Source: Branchiostoma floridae
Taxonomy: Eukaryota; Chordata; Leptocardii; Amphioxiformes; Branchiostomatidae
Assembly: GCF_000003815.2 (NCBI RefSeq)
Contig: NC_049993.1
Location: forward strand, 19,825,946-19,889,945
Length of the DNA stretch: 64,000 bases
Reading direction: 5' to 3'
Of the stretch, positions 41,001 to 54,659 are shown one piece after another. How positions within the stretch are numbered: the stretch's first letter is position 1; each line of letters starts with the position of its first letter. Both the position numbers and the translations under genes were made by a program. The notes under the pieces are model-generated. The model was not told the origin of the DNA. It made no database searches and was given only the letters and a program-made list of their open reading frames with translations.

Positions 41001-44000
41001 CAATTCAAGATTGTGTTACGTTTCCTGTGAACTGAATGCGCCAACCTTAGTGCATAAACTGCCGGCTGTCAAAGATGCAAGTTAGAAAACGTAACATTCT
41101 TTTCTCTGCTTGGAGATAAGCCTTTGTAAGAAGAGTTGGTGATCACGTGACTTACTGGACGTTGACGATCTCCATCTTGTCACGTGGCATGTTGAGCTTG
41201 ACCTCCAGGTCGCTGCCCTTCTTGAGGATGACCTTGCCGTCGGCGAAGGTGGAGGAGTGGAGGGTGGTGACCATCTTCATCCCGCAGCGGGCCACGTGCG
41301 CGTCGATACCCATCTCGCTGGAGATCTCCACGGCGGCGCTGGGAAGGGAAGGAAAGATCGTTGTGAAAACCCTGCTGTACACATATACAGTACATTTGAA
41401 GCATGATGTCGCGATGGGCAAAAGCAGCCTCCAATAGAAACATACTGTGTGACCGCTCACTTTTTAGTGAAATCGCTTTTGGGAAGAGCAGTGTAACATT
41501 CGGAAAAGTGTCTTGCTCGTCGCACACGCGCGTACACTTGCAAAGTTAGACAATGTTATGATCTTTCCTGTCACCATCCATACCACTAAGATAACATGGG
41601 AAATTTGGCTAGTCTCTCAGTCAAAACGGTTATTCATGTCTAATTACTGAAAAGTACCTCGAAGTGAGCACTAAAAATGGCACGTCCTGTACCTTGATAT
41701 ACATGGACACAACAATGTATTCATCACCTTTACAATATTGCAGAACGCCTTAACTGGGCATGACCTGCCCCTCGATGTGCATGCCGCGCAGGCTGAAGCC
41801 CATGTTGCGTACGTCCACTGGTGTCATTACTGATCTGTACATGGTGTCAGCGGTGGGATCTGACTATAAACCTTTGCCACAGCCTTACCTGGGCATGACC
41901 TGTCCCTCGATGTGCATGCTGCGCGGGCTGAAGCCCATGTTGCGCACGTCCATCTTGCCGGAGACCTTGACGTGAGTGGTGGCGGTCCCGTTTATGGCGA
42001 GGCGGAGCGGCAGACCGGTGCTGGTGGGGATGGTGTGGGTGGAGTCCAGGAACATCGTGCTCTTGTCACCTGCGGGAACAACAGAAAACGTTACAGGCAG
42101 TGTTAAAAACCTAGTATAAAAGAAAGTACGGTTCTCAGTGGCAAATGTTGAGAGGTACATATTGAATACACCAAATCCGTGTGTTTTGTAGTCGCTGCAT
42201 TGTACACATATATAACTTTATTGCACAACAATTGTACGAGGTACAAAGTATGGCATCTACATAACTACAGTGGTATAACACATATAACGTAGTCAAACTC
42301 CATTCGTATAGCTTTGCAAGATGATTGTGTTCCCGACTATAAGTCAGTTTTACTTTAAATGTCCAATTGCCCTTAGCTACTCTAGATCTATTCCAAAAAA
42401 AAAGGAAACCATTGTCACATCTATATAAGCAATGAGTAATTCAGTTTGAATCGATGCATTCCAAGATTTGGGCTTTCCCAGAGCTAAATTATGACGTGGA
42501 AGTCATGTCGCTGATTACTTGTTGAATCTTTACGTTTGCAAGAGCGCTCAAAAACATTAGTTTTCACCAACACTTAAACTCTATTTTCTTTTCTCTAACA
42601 ATTTTCTCATTGGCCTAATAGTCCTGCTGCTTAGCCTGCTTCATGCTCATCTCCATGACGTCATGCCTTTGTTTTGATGACAGCACGAACACATACTATG
42701 AGCTTGCTTGAGTGTGTTGTCTTGTAAATTTTGCAGTAAAAGAAAATTACTGACCTCATAGTCCTGCTGCTTGGCGAGCTTCATCATGATCTCCATGACG
42801 TTCCAGCCCTGCTTCTGCGCCTTGACGTCCAGACCCTTGAAGTCTCCGTACATCACCTCGTCTCCGTACATGCGCACGTAGTAGGAGCCCTCGGGCTGGT
42901 TCTCCTGCTTAGCGTTGAACTAGGAGGGAGAAGAAGAAAGATGTGTTATGGTCAAGTTTGAACTTAGACCTTGCGTCTTCCAAGTAGGTGTTTATTCTAC
43001 GCCTAGTCCCCGTACATGCGCACGTAGTAGTAGCCCTTGGGAATGTCCTCCTGCTTAGCGTTAGACAGCGGAGGGATAATAAAATGTGTCATGGTCCAGT
43101 CTTAACTTAGACCATGTTTTCCATAGTAACTCCTCTAGTTTTCAATTCTTATCTACATTTCTCAGTACTTGGCATTAAACTGGAGGGGGGTGGGTTAAAA
43201 GGTATATGTGTCTGCCAGTCGAGAGCATCGATATCGCTTCGTTCTTCCTTTAATATTTGTCTAGGAAGACCCCCTCCTTCGTTGTCTGTCTAGTCTGCCT
43301 AGTCTACATTTCCTACTACTGTATATTGTCTACTAAAATGTCTTACATATGTGGTAACATAAAAGACTTAAGTCTTAAGAAATGTACCTTGCGGTGGACC
43401 TCCTCCAGTTTGTTCTCCTTCAAGACGGAGCGCTTCTCCTTGGTCTTCAGCAGGTGCAAGACGTTGTTCTCGGGGAAGTAGCCCTGGTGGCCGAAGAAAG
43501 ACTCGGCCAGGTAGCTCATGCCCTCGATACGGCCTCCAATCTGCGTGGTAAGATAAAGAGTATATATTTGTAACATGATCTGTCTTTACATACTTACACG
43601 GGCTCTGGGCTTTGAGTAATCTTGTGGTCTATTGTATTTCCAAGGAAATTGGAAGAATTGGATGAAAATCACGGACAGAAGCGTTGCTTGCCACCGCAGG
43701 TTACTTCTTCCGTCCATAGCTAGTATGTGATGCTGACTGTAAACAAAGCTAGCAGCTGTATGGAAATGCGAGTTGCCGTACGGCATGTTTATCTTCTGAT
43801 TGTTTGAAGAGCAAAATTCTAACGTTTATTACTAGTTTTGAGCACAAGAAGACCCCACATCCAACATGTGTTATACCAAGATTGTATCGTCCATTGCTAG
43901 TTTTGGATGTACCGAACAACTGAGTTGACGGTAAGAAAACGTCATCTGACCTCCAGCATGTTCATCTCTGTGCCGAAGACGATGGCGGTGAGGTTGATGT

Positions 44001-47000
44001 ATAAGCCTTTAATCTGCTGTATACAAGTTATTAAAGCTCACTGCTAGTTTTGGATGTACCGAACAACTGAGTTGACTGTAAGAAAAGTCAGCTAACCTCC
44101 AGCATGTTCATCTCGGTGCCGAAGACGATGGCGGTGAGGTTAAGACGGGCGCTGCGGGGCAGGAAGGAGGTGTCGGAGAACAGCACGTCGGCCTGGGCCT
44201 CGCCGCCCATGTTCCAGCGCTCTGTAACAGCAACAGGGGTTAGACAACAGTGACCCTAGTCCTCAAAGAAACCCTAACCCCAGTCCTAACCCCTACCCCC
44301 TAAACCTTAACCCTTACCCGAAGTCTGGGCCTAGTCCATATGCTCCAACACTCTATATAACAACAGGGTAGCTCACAGATAACACTAACACTAACACTAA
44401 CACTAACTGTAACCCAGATCGTAATGATGATGAAACAGGTTCACTACAAACATCACCAACCATTTGGCCACCGAGAACAAGATTCCCTTTTCACAAAAAC
44501 ATGCGTACTCCTTTTGGTCTAAAAAATAGCTGGTTTACGCTTTAGTTTGCAATTCCGAAAACCTGTACGTTACCAAATCAGAGGCTTTGCCTACTTCGGC
44601 AGCTGTAGTTGTATGTTACGATGGAAATGGAGAACAAATCTTAGCCTGTACCTAGGTATTCATGAAAGCAACTGGCTCTAACTAACAAAAAAGAGAGACA
44701 CAAATATCGCTCACCGGAGAAGACGGATCCCTCCCAGGCGGAGGAGAACTTCCTCTTGTCTCCGGTGAACTTCTTCTCCAGCTCGGAGTTGCGCAGGATA
44801 TCGTTCACGGTGTTGTGCCACTCATCGTCGCGCTTCAGAACCTGCTGGAGGTGGGACCACACGTAGGAACCGACTGTACGGGACAGGGAACAGAACGTTA
44901 GTTACGATTGATATCTCACTGCCAGGGGCTCATTGGGTCTCCTTCCCGAGAGCTTGTGGCCATTCACCTCTTACGCTTTCTTAGAGTCCCTCTTACGAGC
45001 TAATAGTATAGTAGTTTGGTAACCAGAATTGATGTCTTTAAGAATCGTTGTAGTCACATGTAGATGAAGGCTTTCGTTAGAGAGCTTTGTACAACCACTA
45101 GAGAAATATCTATAAGACGTATACGTAGATGCGACACACGTCATTCGATGTAACACCGACTGATTCGTTGTGCCTGCTTTACCACCTTTACCACCGCCTT
45201 CGTGAACAGGTCTTCGCGGCAATGTTGCCGACGCAACGCACTTTCACACAGGACTGAAGACTAGACTGCGTCTTAGATAGCCAGAATTTCATGATGAAAG
45301 ACAGTGACGTACCCTGAGAAGACTCCTCGGAGTCCATGGCGCGCTTGACGATCTGGAAGAAGTCGTGAGACGGGCAGAGCGCGGCCTGGATGTAGGCGGC
45401 GATACGGACCTCACTGTCCTCCGCCTTGTTCAGGAAGGTGTTGGTCAAGGCAGTGCGCTGTGTAAGGAACGATTCAAGAAAGTCAGTAAGACGTTTGCAT
45501 TATCAAGTCAATAATTAACGTGTTGGTCAGGGCGGTGCGCTGTTTAAGGAACGATTCAAGAAAGTCGGTAAGACGTTTGCTTTCTTATGTCAATTATCAA
45601 CGTGTTGGTAGCGCTGTTTCAGGAAGGATTCAAGAAAAGACTTTCGCATTGTCAAGTGAATCGTTAAGGTAAGGGCGATGCGCTGTTAAAGGAATGATTA
45701 AAGGGAATCTTCATGCAGTGTAAGTTAGAATGCAATAACACACCTTGTGAATAGATATTCTGACAATGTTTGTTCTTAGATTTTTGGCATGTGTTTTACG
45801 TTTGCTGAGATACAAGTAGGTGACTGTGTAAATCGAGTGTCTTCTGTGGTTGCTTTCAGTTTTAAGGGATTCAAAACTGGAGCTGCTCAACATCGTTGAC
45901 ATACTGTATCTGAATTAGATTCTGCTGTCCTTACAATTTCTAGGCAAACACGTTTCCATCATTAATAGTTTACAAGACTGTTCCGTGTCTTTACTACGTG
46001 TTAACTGTTTTCTAAATGTTCACGAGACCAGCTACTCACGCTGACGGAGCAGGGCAGGCGGCGGAAGGCCTCCATGGCGGCGCGGCGGACGGGGATGGGG
46101 TTGGCCTCGGTCAGCACGCACTGGGACAGCGTGGGGGCGGCGGACACGGCCTGGCCGGCGTTACCGATGGCCTTCAGGGACATCATCATCTGGGGAGGAC
46201 GGAGAAACAGGCAGTTGTGATACATGTTTTATTAAGACTTCTTAAGACTAACTATAAAATAGAATAGACAGTCATGATACATATGTTAACTTCGTTAGAC
46301 TTACTATGATTCATGAACCTGTGACTTCAGACACAAGACATAACTGGCCATTAAGTCTTAAACCGTTGTGACTGCTGTTCTTATCACAACGCATCCAAGA
46401 AGTTCTTATCAACAGTTCTGTTTATGAGTTTTTATGTTTTTTAATCTTTGTGTTCTGCTTATTAGTTTGTTTTCCTTCTCTTTGCATGAATTCTTAGAGA
46501 ATGACGCAGTGATTGTAAGTAGTTTGATCTAAAAATAATCGGATTTATCTGCCGTCTACTTTGTTCAATGAAGCAAACATATTTCCATCTATTCGTTTAC
46601 TCATTCATTCAGGCTGTCGTTCATTCCCTTACTCATTTATCCATTCATTCACGAATTCTTACCTTCTCCTCCTCCCTGTCGGAGAAAGTGTGGCAGCGCT
46701 CTCCCAGGTTCCTCTCGAACACGGCCAGCGCGTTCCGGATCTCGGGGCGCTGCGCGCAGTCGGACTCGGCCTGGCAGTACTTGTGGATCAGGGCGGACAG
46801 GGACAGGAAGGCGGAGCGGCGGACCTCGCGACCCTCACACAGGGGCTACGGAGAAAACAACGATATTAGTAAACGGGACGGGAGGCGCCATAGGTTACTC
46901 GGCCTGGCAGTACTTGTGGATCAGGGCGGACAGGGACAGGAAAGTGGAGCGGCGGACCTCACGACCTTCACACAGGGGCTGCGGAGAAAACAACATTAGT

Positions 47001-50000
47001 AAACGGGACGGGAGGCGCCATAGGTTACTCGGCCTGGCAGTACTTGTGGATCAGGGCGGACAGGGACAGGAAGGCGGAGCGGCGGACCTCACGACCTTCA
47101 CACAGGGGCTGCGGAGAAAACAACGATATTAGTAAACGGGACGGGAGGCGCCATAGGTTACTCGGCCTGGCAGTACTTGTGGATCAGGGCGGACAGGGAC
47201 AGGAAGGCGGAGCGGCGGACCTCACGACCTTCACACAGGGGCTGCGGAGAAAACAACGATATTAGTAAACGGGACGGGAGGCGCCATAGGTTACTCGGCC
47301 TGGCAGTACTTGTGGATCAGGGCGGACAGGGACAGGTAGGCGGAGCGGCGGACCTCGCGACCTTCACACAGGGGCTACGGAGGAGAAACAGACATTAGTG
47401 AACATGTGAACGGGACGGGAGGCGCCACAGGTTACTCGGCATGGCAGTACTTGTGGATCAGGGCGGACAGGGACACATTACAAAGGACTGTGTATTAGGC
47501 CCCAACATCTCCAACCAGGACCTTCTAGAAGCTAGCGAGAAGGCCGTGGCCTGACTGCAGTACTGGCACGGAACGATATGATGATGAGGGCGGACAGGGA
47601 CAGGAAAGCGGAGCGGCGGACCTCGCGGCCTTCACACAGGGGCTAAAAGGAGGAGGAAAACATCACTAGTAAACGAGACGGGAGGCGATACAGTCTTCCA
47701 GGCACATGGCAAATGCAATGGAAAAGTAGGCAGAGCGGCTATATGCTAGGGAGTGAAAACAAACATCACGGTTAACACATAAACGGGACGAAAGGCAACA
47801 CAGGCTTTCAGGCATCTCGGCCCTCTCTTCTTAAAAAAAAAATCTTTGAATATGCAGCAATTGTCATTCTAGAATGAAAGCGTACTTCTATGCCATGTGT
47901 TAAATACCAGTGTTCTACATTTCTTTACCATCACTATCAGGGTATGCGAAAAAAGTACCTGAAGTTCCGCGATCATCTGCGGGGTGGGGTTCTTGGCGAA
48001 GACCTGAGAGGCCAGCCAGGCGTCGGCCTGCTCGCCGGTCACCTCGCCCTTCATGATGTACTCCTTCACCAGGCGCGCGGACGCCTCGTTGTGCACCAGG
48101 GGGATGGCGTCCATGGCGAACTTCCTACGGAAAGGCAAACGAAAATTTTCGTCAGAAAAGTGATTCACTGGTTTAAATTAAGCGTTCAAGACGAACTTTT
48201 TAAAGTGGTCCCAGCCCTCCCGCAGGTCGGATCACCCTCTGGCCTTCGGCCGTCGGGCGATCAGGCTTCCCGCGGTCGGGCTGGTACTTTGGGCGATACG
48301 GAATACACCGTGTTGTATTCTATATGAATAGAAAGAAAATACATTTAAAATTTGCATCCATCTTTAACCCATCAAAATGGCGGAGGTTACATTTGAGTCA
48401 CGTGAGTGTTAAACCCCTACGTCATACGTACTTCATCTTTTCGGGGTCGCTGTTGCAGATTCCCTCAGCCCTGGCGACAGTTTCTAACATTATAACTTTG
48501 CATCTATCTTTAACCCATCAAAATGGCGGAGGTAACATTTGAGTCACGTGAGTGTTAAAGCCCTACGTCATACGTACTTCATCTTCTCGGGGTCGGTGTT
48601 GCAGATGCCCTCAGCCCTGGCGACGTACTGTTTTTACTTTTAGCATGAGAACTTTGCATGTATGTTTAACCACCAACATGGGTAATGACGTCATGGTCAC
48701 GTGAGTGCAAAATCCCTAGGTCATACGTACTTCATCTTCTCGGGGTCGCTGTTGCAGATGCCCTCAGCCCTGGCGACGGCGGAGCGCATCTCCTGCACGT
48801 TCAGGTCGCGCATCTGGTACACCAGGCGGCTGAAGAGTGCCGGGGTCTCGGGGCGCACTCCCTCGGCGGTCTGGGCGCACAGGTCCCGCAGGGTCTGCTC
48901 CACGCGCCCGCTGGCGGACTCGGAGTCCTTAGAGTCGTGCTGGAAGCGCAGGTCGGAGCGGGTGAAGCCCAGACCGGACACTGGGGAGGGAAGGGTGTAC
49001 AGATTAGCCAATTTGTCATCACAACGATGAAAAAGACTCAGAAACAAGATAACAACTTAGAGATACTATAAAAGGTAGCTATAAGTTATAACTAGTCCAG
49101 TAGCCTTTTTGAGACCGTAGGGTTGTTACTCCGGTATGTCTAGGGCACAGTCTTGGGAGGAGGATTCCATCTCTCTCCTTCTACTGCCTTTTATCTCACC
49201 AACCGTAGTGGAGTAATAAAACAGAAGTCGTGTTAAGCCAGAAATGCCAGGATTTAAACCTGTGACCCCTTGATCTCGAGTCCAACGTTACAACTTAGAC
49301 ATAAGACATTGTGATGAGATTTAGGGTGAGAGAAGAGAGAAAAGGCCTTAAGAAAAACTTACGGAGAGAAGACTTGGTGCGTGGCCTCTGCGGGGTCAGC
49401 TGCAGTGTCTGTGTGCTGCGCACGGTGGCGCCGTTCTGCCCGTGAGAGAAGGGCCTCAGCAGATGACGCTCTGTACACGTCACAGACTCGATGACGCTGT
49501 TGCTGTCGATAGTGTGTGTGCATTCCTGGTTGCTGTCCAAAATGTGGGGGCGCTCCTGGAATAAAAACAGGAAAAAAAACGTTTTTAAAACTTTGATGTA
49601 TCCGATTTCTCGACAGGTCATTTTGCACTGAGGACGGGGGCCGGTACCGACTTTCTGGAGCCTTTGCAGTCACGTGTCTCTAAGGCCACGTGACCTAAGG
49701 ATTGGGGCATTCTCATCGACGAAGGCTGAAGCGACAGCCGAAACTCTGCCTGGTCTGATATCTTCAGTGTGAACTTATCTTATTGTGGCAGAATGTTAGC
49801 CTGACTCCTAGTCTCATACATGAGGCCATCTAACCATATTTGCATGTCATGTTATATCACTACAGAGCGTACTGTCTGTTTGCTGTAAAAATTGTCCTAT
49901 AGTACGGCAGAACTTATTACTTGCTCTAGAAGTTAGCCTATAAATAGGTATAATGATACAGAACTTACCGTGTGCTTGCTGTAGAAGTTAGCCTATAATA

Positions 50001-53000
50001 CTACAGAACTTAATGTGTGCTTAATGTTAATGTAGAAGTTGGCCTACAACACTACCGAACTTACCGTCTGCTGGCTGTAGAAGTTGGCGCGGATGCCGGT
50101 CTCGCTGCCGAGGCGACGGTCGGAGCAGCGCTGGAAGGTGCGGGTGCGCTTGTACTGGGTGGTCAGGCCGCGCTCGTCAACGGGCTCGTACTGGACATCG
50201 CAGGCGCCGGTAACGTCGGTCTGGGCAGGGAAGGAAGTTTAGGCAACGTTAGTGTGGTACATGTTTCAGCGCTGGAAGGTACGGGTGCGCTTGTACTGGG
50301 TGCTGAGGCCGCGCTCGTCCACGGGTTCGTACTGAACATCGCAGGCGCCGGTAACGTCGGTCTGGAGAGGGAAGGAAGTTTAGGCTACGTTAGTGTGGCA
50401 CGTTTGTGAGCGAAGGTTGTGCAAAAAGTCGGAGCAGCGCTGGAAGGTGCGGGTGCGCTTGTACTGGGTGCTGAGGCCGCGCTCGTCTACGGGCTCGTAC
50501 TGAACATCGCAGGCGCCGGTAACGTCGGTCTGGGCAGGGAAGGAAGTTTAGGCTACGTTAGGGTAGTACACATTTGAGCGAAGGTTGCGCGAAAGCCGCA
50601 GACGCTGGTTACCTCGTCTTGAGATCACGAGGGAAAACGGGAGAGTTTGAGGACTGTATAAATCCTTTGTTCAAAGACCTACAATGTACCTATCTGATTG
50701 TCTCCAAGCAGACCCTACCCGTAGGTCCATGTGCGNNNNNNNNNNNNNNNNNNNNNNNNNNNNNNNNNNNNNNNNNNNNNNNNNNNNNNNNNNNNNNNNN
50801 NNNNNNNNNNNNNNNNNNNNNNNNNNNNNNNNNNNAAATAGTATCAAAGCTGGCAAGGCACCAGGTGCCCGTTTGCACTCCCTTAGCCGGCTATCTCCCT
50901 TTGGCCGGCTATACCTCCTTTGCCAGCTTTGATATTGTTTCCAAGGCACCGTAGGGTCTGCTTGGAGACTACCTATCTGACGAGGAAAATCAAAATTTTT
51001 TTGATGGACACTGGCATGTGACAATGTTGCAACCACAGCGCGCGCACATAGACGAGGTGTGAATACAGACTAAGCAGAGGTTCGGCTCTGGCTGTTTTGG
51101 ACGTATTTTGAGACGTTTTTGTCGGGGTTTCTATTTTGTACCGTTTCCCGTTTTCTATCATGGTTTGGGCGCGGACATGATAGAAAACGGTACAAAATAG
51201 AAACCCCGACAAAAGGCGCCTAACAATACGTAAAAAATGTCGGAGCTGAACCTCTGCTTGGAGAGTATCAAAGGTATGAAGTTACTACTGTAATCTACCT
51301 CTACATTGGAGAATACATTGTCATGAAAGAAAGACCATATAAGCTCATCAGTCTTATCTCACAACGAGTGTAATCTATCTTCTTTCCAGGTTCAGGGTCT
51401 CAGGGCGACTTGTTTATAATCATAAGTGAGTTTGTGGAAGAAATCGGCGCTTTGTTCTCAATCAAAAGTTAGATTTCTTTTGATTGTTTTGTATGTCTTT
51501 CAAGTGGTAAACTTTGATTTGTGACACCATCATTTAACTGACCTTTCGAACGACTAAAAGAACGCTTCAAACCGGGCTTAAGCTACCGTATATCTGCTTG
51601 GTGGCCAACGGTCTGGTGGTTTATAACCCATGCAACGTGAGGCCTTCCCATGTGCGACACCTCTTATGTTAATCTACTTCAACATTGGAGAATACATTGT
51701 CATGAAAGAAAGACCAGGTAAGCTCAACAGTCTCATCTCACAAGGAGCTAAATCTTTATCTTCTTCTCCACTCTTGTTTTAGGTTCAGGGTCTCTGACGA
51801 CTCGTTGTCATAAATGAATTCGTAGAAGAAATTGACGCTTCATTTTCAAGGTAAAGTTAATCATTTTTTTTTTCTTCTTCTTCTCGATTGTTCTGTGTAT
51901 GCCTTTTGAGTGGCAACCTTTTCTGCGTGACGTCTACCTTGATTGACGTCGACCAAAAGGACCGGGCTTAAGCTACATATCTGCTTTGTGGTCTAGTGGT
52001 TTATAACCAATGCAACGTGAGAGCTTCACACGTGCCTAGCCCGACCCTAACCCTGCCTTGTTACAGCCACGTGTCATACACAGCTGACAGAAAATCGATC
52101 TCTCAAAGCTTCTGAGCTAAGGTTTGTTTGCCAATCTTTGCAGCCCAAGACATTGCAATCTTACGTCTTAACGATTTGTCTTAGGTTTCTTTCGTCGTTG
52201 TATGCTTAATTTGAGCATAATTGACCAGTGGAAAACGTTTAACGAGTTGTTGAGATTGTACGTTTTTACTGACTCTACAAGGGTCCATTTTATAATCACC
52301 TTTTCTTATCGGCGTTTTCTTTGAGGGAAGATAAAGGTTCTTGTCTTAACCTTTGTCCTTTTGTCAAGCAGATAAAAACTTGCTAACACTTCTGTGTGGC
52401 GTTTTCGCTGACCGAAATTCCTCTGTTGTCAGGGCAAAAATGATGACCAACCACCCGAATGTGTGAGTAGCAAACAACGTAGTCATCGATAACTTACTTA
52501 TTTGTTCCAATTCTGATGATTAAAAGGATTTGAGGTTTGGACAGCAAACCTGACGATCGATACTGTGAGTATTTGTTCGGCTAGGCGTCGGTTTTTGATG
52601 ACTAAGTCTTTTTGCAGCAGCCAAAGTTCGCTGGTTATGTCCACACAATGTTATACAAATGGTTAACTAGAAAAATAGCTACTTATAAAATTCGGAAAAT
52701 TTTGGAGGGACTTAAGAAAAAAAACATCTCACAAGTAGTAGCGGAAAATTAAGGGTAAAACTTTTTAAAAAGGAATTCTGGGATCGAACGTTTATACACA
52801 ACATTAGGGTAAGTGTATGATAATACTAAAAGCAAAGACAAAAGAGCTACAAACTTTTCCAATGTCTCTTTTGAAAGTTTAGATTCAGAGCGACTTAAAC
52901 CGTGCAGTATTCAAATCATTGGGCAAAGTCACCGCAACATTAGTTACGGAAAATCTTGCCTTAATTAAAGTGAAGCAAAGGTTACTCCATCCAATCACTA

Positions 53001-54574
53001 CAAAGGTCATCCTCACTAATTAGAACAGACGTTCCTCGGAACACGTCAGGCTGTCCCCCACGCGGACAATGCCATTCTACCGTAGCCATGGTTACAATCA
53101 TCTGATTGGATAAGCTAACCTCAAAGGCCATCTGGGACAAATGTGCCCGAACACGTTTTTTTCTACCGTCCGCCACCTTTGTTTGCCGACCTTGTGTGCT
53201 GTCGCCAAGGACACTATCTGCCGTGTGGTCAGTTGATGGACCGGAGTTGGCAAAAGGTCAGATGAGCAATCTCAGTTTGGTACTGTGATTGCGCAATCTG
53301 GAAGCAATTGTTCTTTTGTCTTTGTCTTTCCGCACATAAAAGTTACATGAGGTCAAGGATATACCGCATACTGCTTAAGGACACTGTTAGGGATGTCTGA
53401 ACCAAAAACGATTTGACCAGAAAACCACAGAGTTTGACAAGTTTGGCAGTCTTCAGTCTACCAGAGTTGAACTCTGACTGACTGCTAGCGCTATGTCCCA
53501 AAATGTGGGTCATTTTCCATGAGGAAGGCCAAAGTCTGATAGTGCATGGCTATTTCGGTGTGTGTTGCTAACGTTAGAGACTTAGAGAAACTTTGTGTAT
53601 TGAGAAACGTATATTAAACGTATATCACATAAAACTTCCGTCCCATTGATATTAACTATCCACTCACACAAACAAACAAGTAAACAACAAACAGTAAAAA
53701 TGCGACCTCCTCCACGTCGGTGCACTTCTGGCTGAGGAAAGAGGTCTGCATGGCAGACATCTCTCCCCGCTTGAGGTTCACTATCAACCCTCACAAACAC
53801 ACAAATAAACAAACAGCTAAACAAACAAACAAACAAACAAACAAACAAACCTCCTCCATGTCGGTGCGCCTCTGGCTGAGGAAAGAGTTCTGCAGGGCAG
53901 ACAGCACTCCCCGCTTGATGTTGACCACCCAGGTCTCATCTTCGGCAGACGGGCAGATCTCAGGGATAACGCCATCCTAAATACAACATAATGAGATTGC
54001 AAGAATTATTTTACTGATAATGAGAAATGAGAAAGATTTATTTGTAAAACGTGAAAGCCCATGGGCTGAATTGTGTAATACATTACAAGGGAGAGTGCTC
54101 ACATGTCGTCGATATCAAGATAACAATTACAACAGCTTATGTTCGTCATTAAAACAACAACCACCAAACACGCGTTTTGATTGTTGACCTGTGAAAAGTC
54201 TATGTACCTTCAGTTTGATTCTAGACTGTTTACAGACTATAACGAGGATATCCTACTACGTTCGTCGAATCCCTCTTGGAAAGTAGAGCAAAGAAATGGA
54301 CGGACTAAGGGAGGTGGAAGAAGTGGGGAAAGAGAGATGAGGAGGGAGGATAATGTGAAGAGAGAAAGGTTAAGGCTCTATCATTAAGAGGGAGATCATG
54401 ATGAGATAGGGAGGATAAGCAGGAAAGATGGAGATCAGGAGAGGGGGAGATGAAGAGAGAGAGAGAGAGAGAGAGATGGAGGGTGGAGGGAAAATCGGGA
54501 TGTTTTTGAGACGATACGTCCCTTACCTAGAAAGAGAATCGGAGATGAAAAGAGAGGGACGGCGTTAGAGCAAG

Positions 54575-54659
<85 letters not shown>

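Noticed and set aside
44240-44410. Degenerate telomere-like CCCTAACCC cluster
   Set aside because: Only scattered 'cctaacc' and 'cactaa' units occur over less than 200 bp; no regular array is present.
46561-47398. Series of similar plus-strand open frames with WIRADRDRK-type sequence, suggesting a tandem gene family
   Set aside because: They are antisense readings of exon 10 and its partial copies.
51960-52020. tRNA gene suggested by an A-box-like 'tggtctagtgg'
   Set aside because: No acceptor stem, anticodon arm or B box could be placed at proper spacing.
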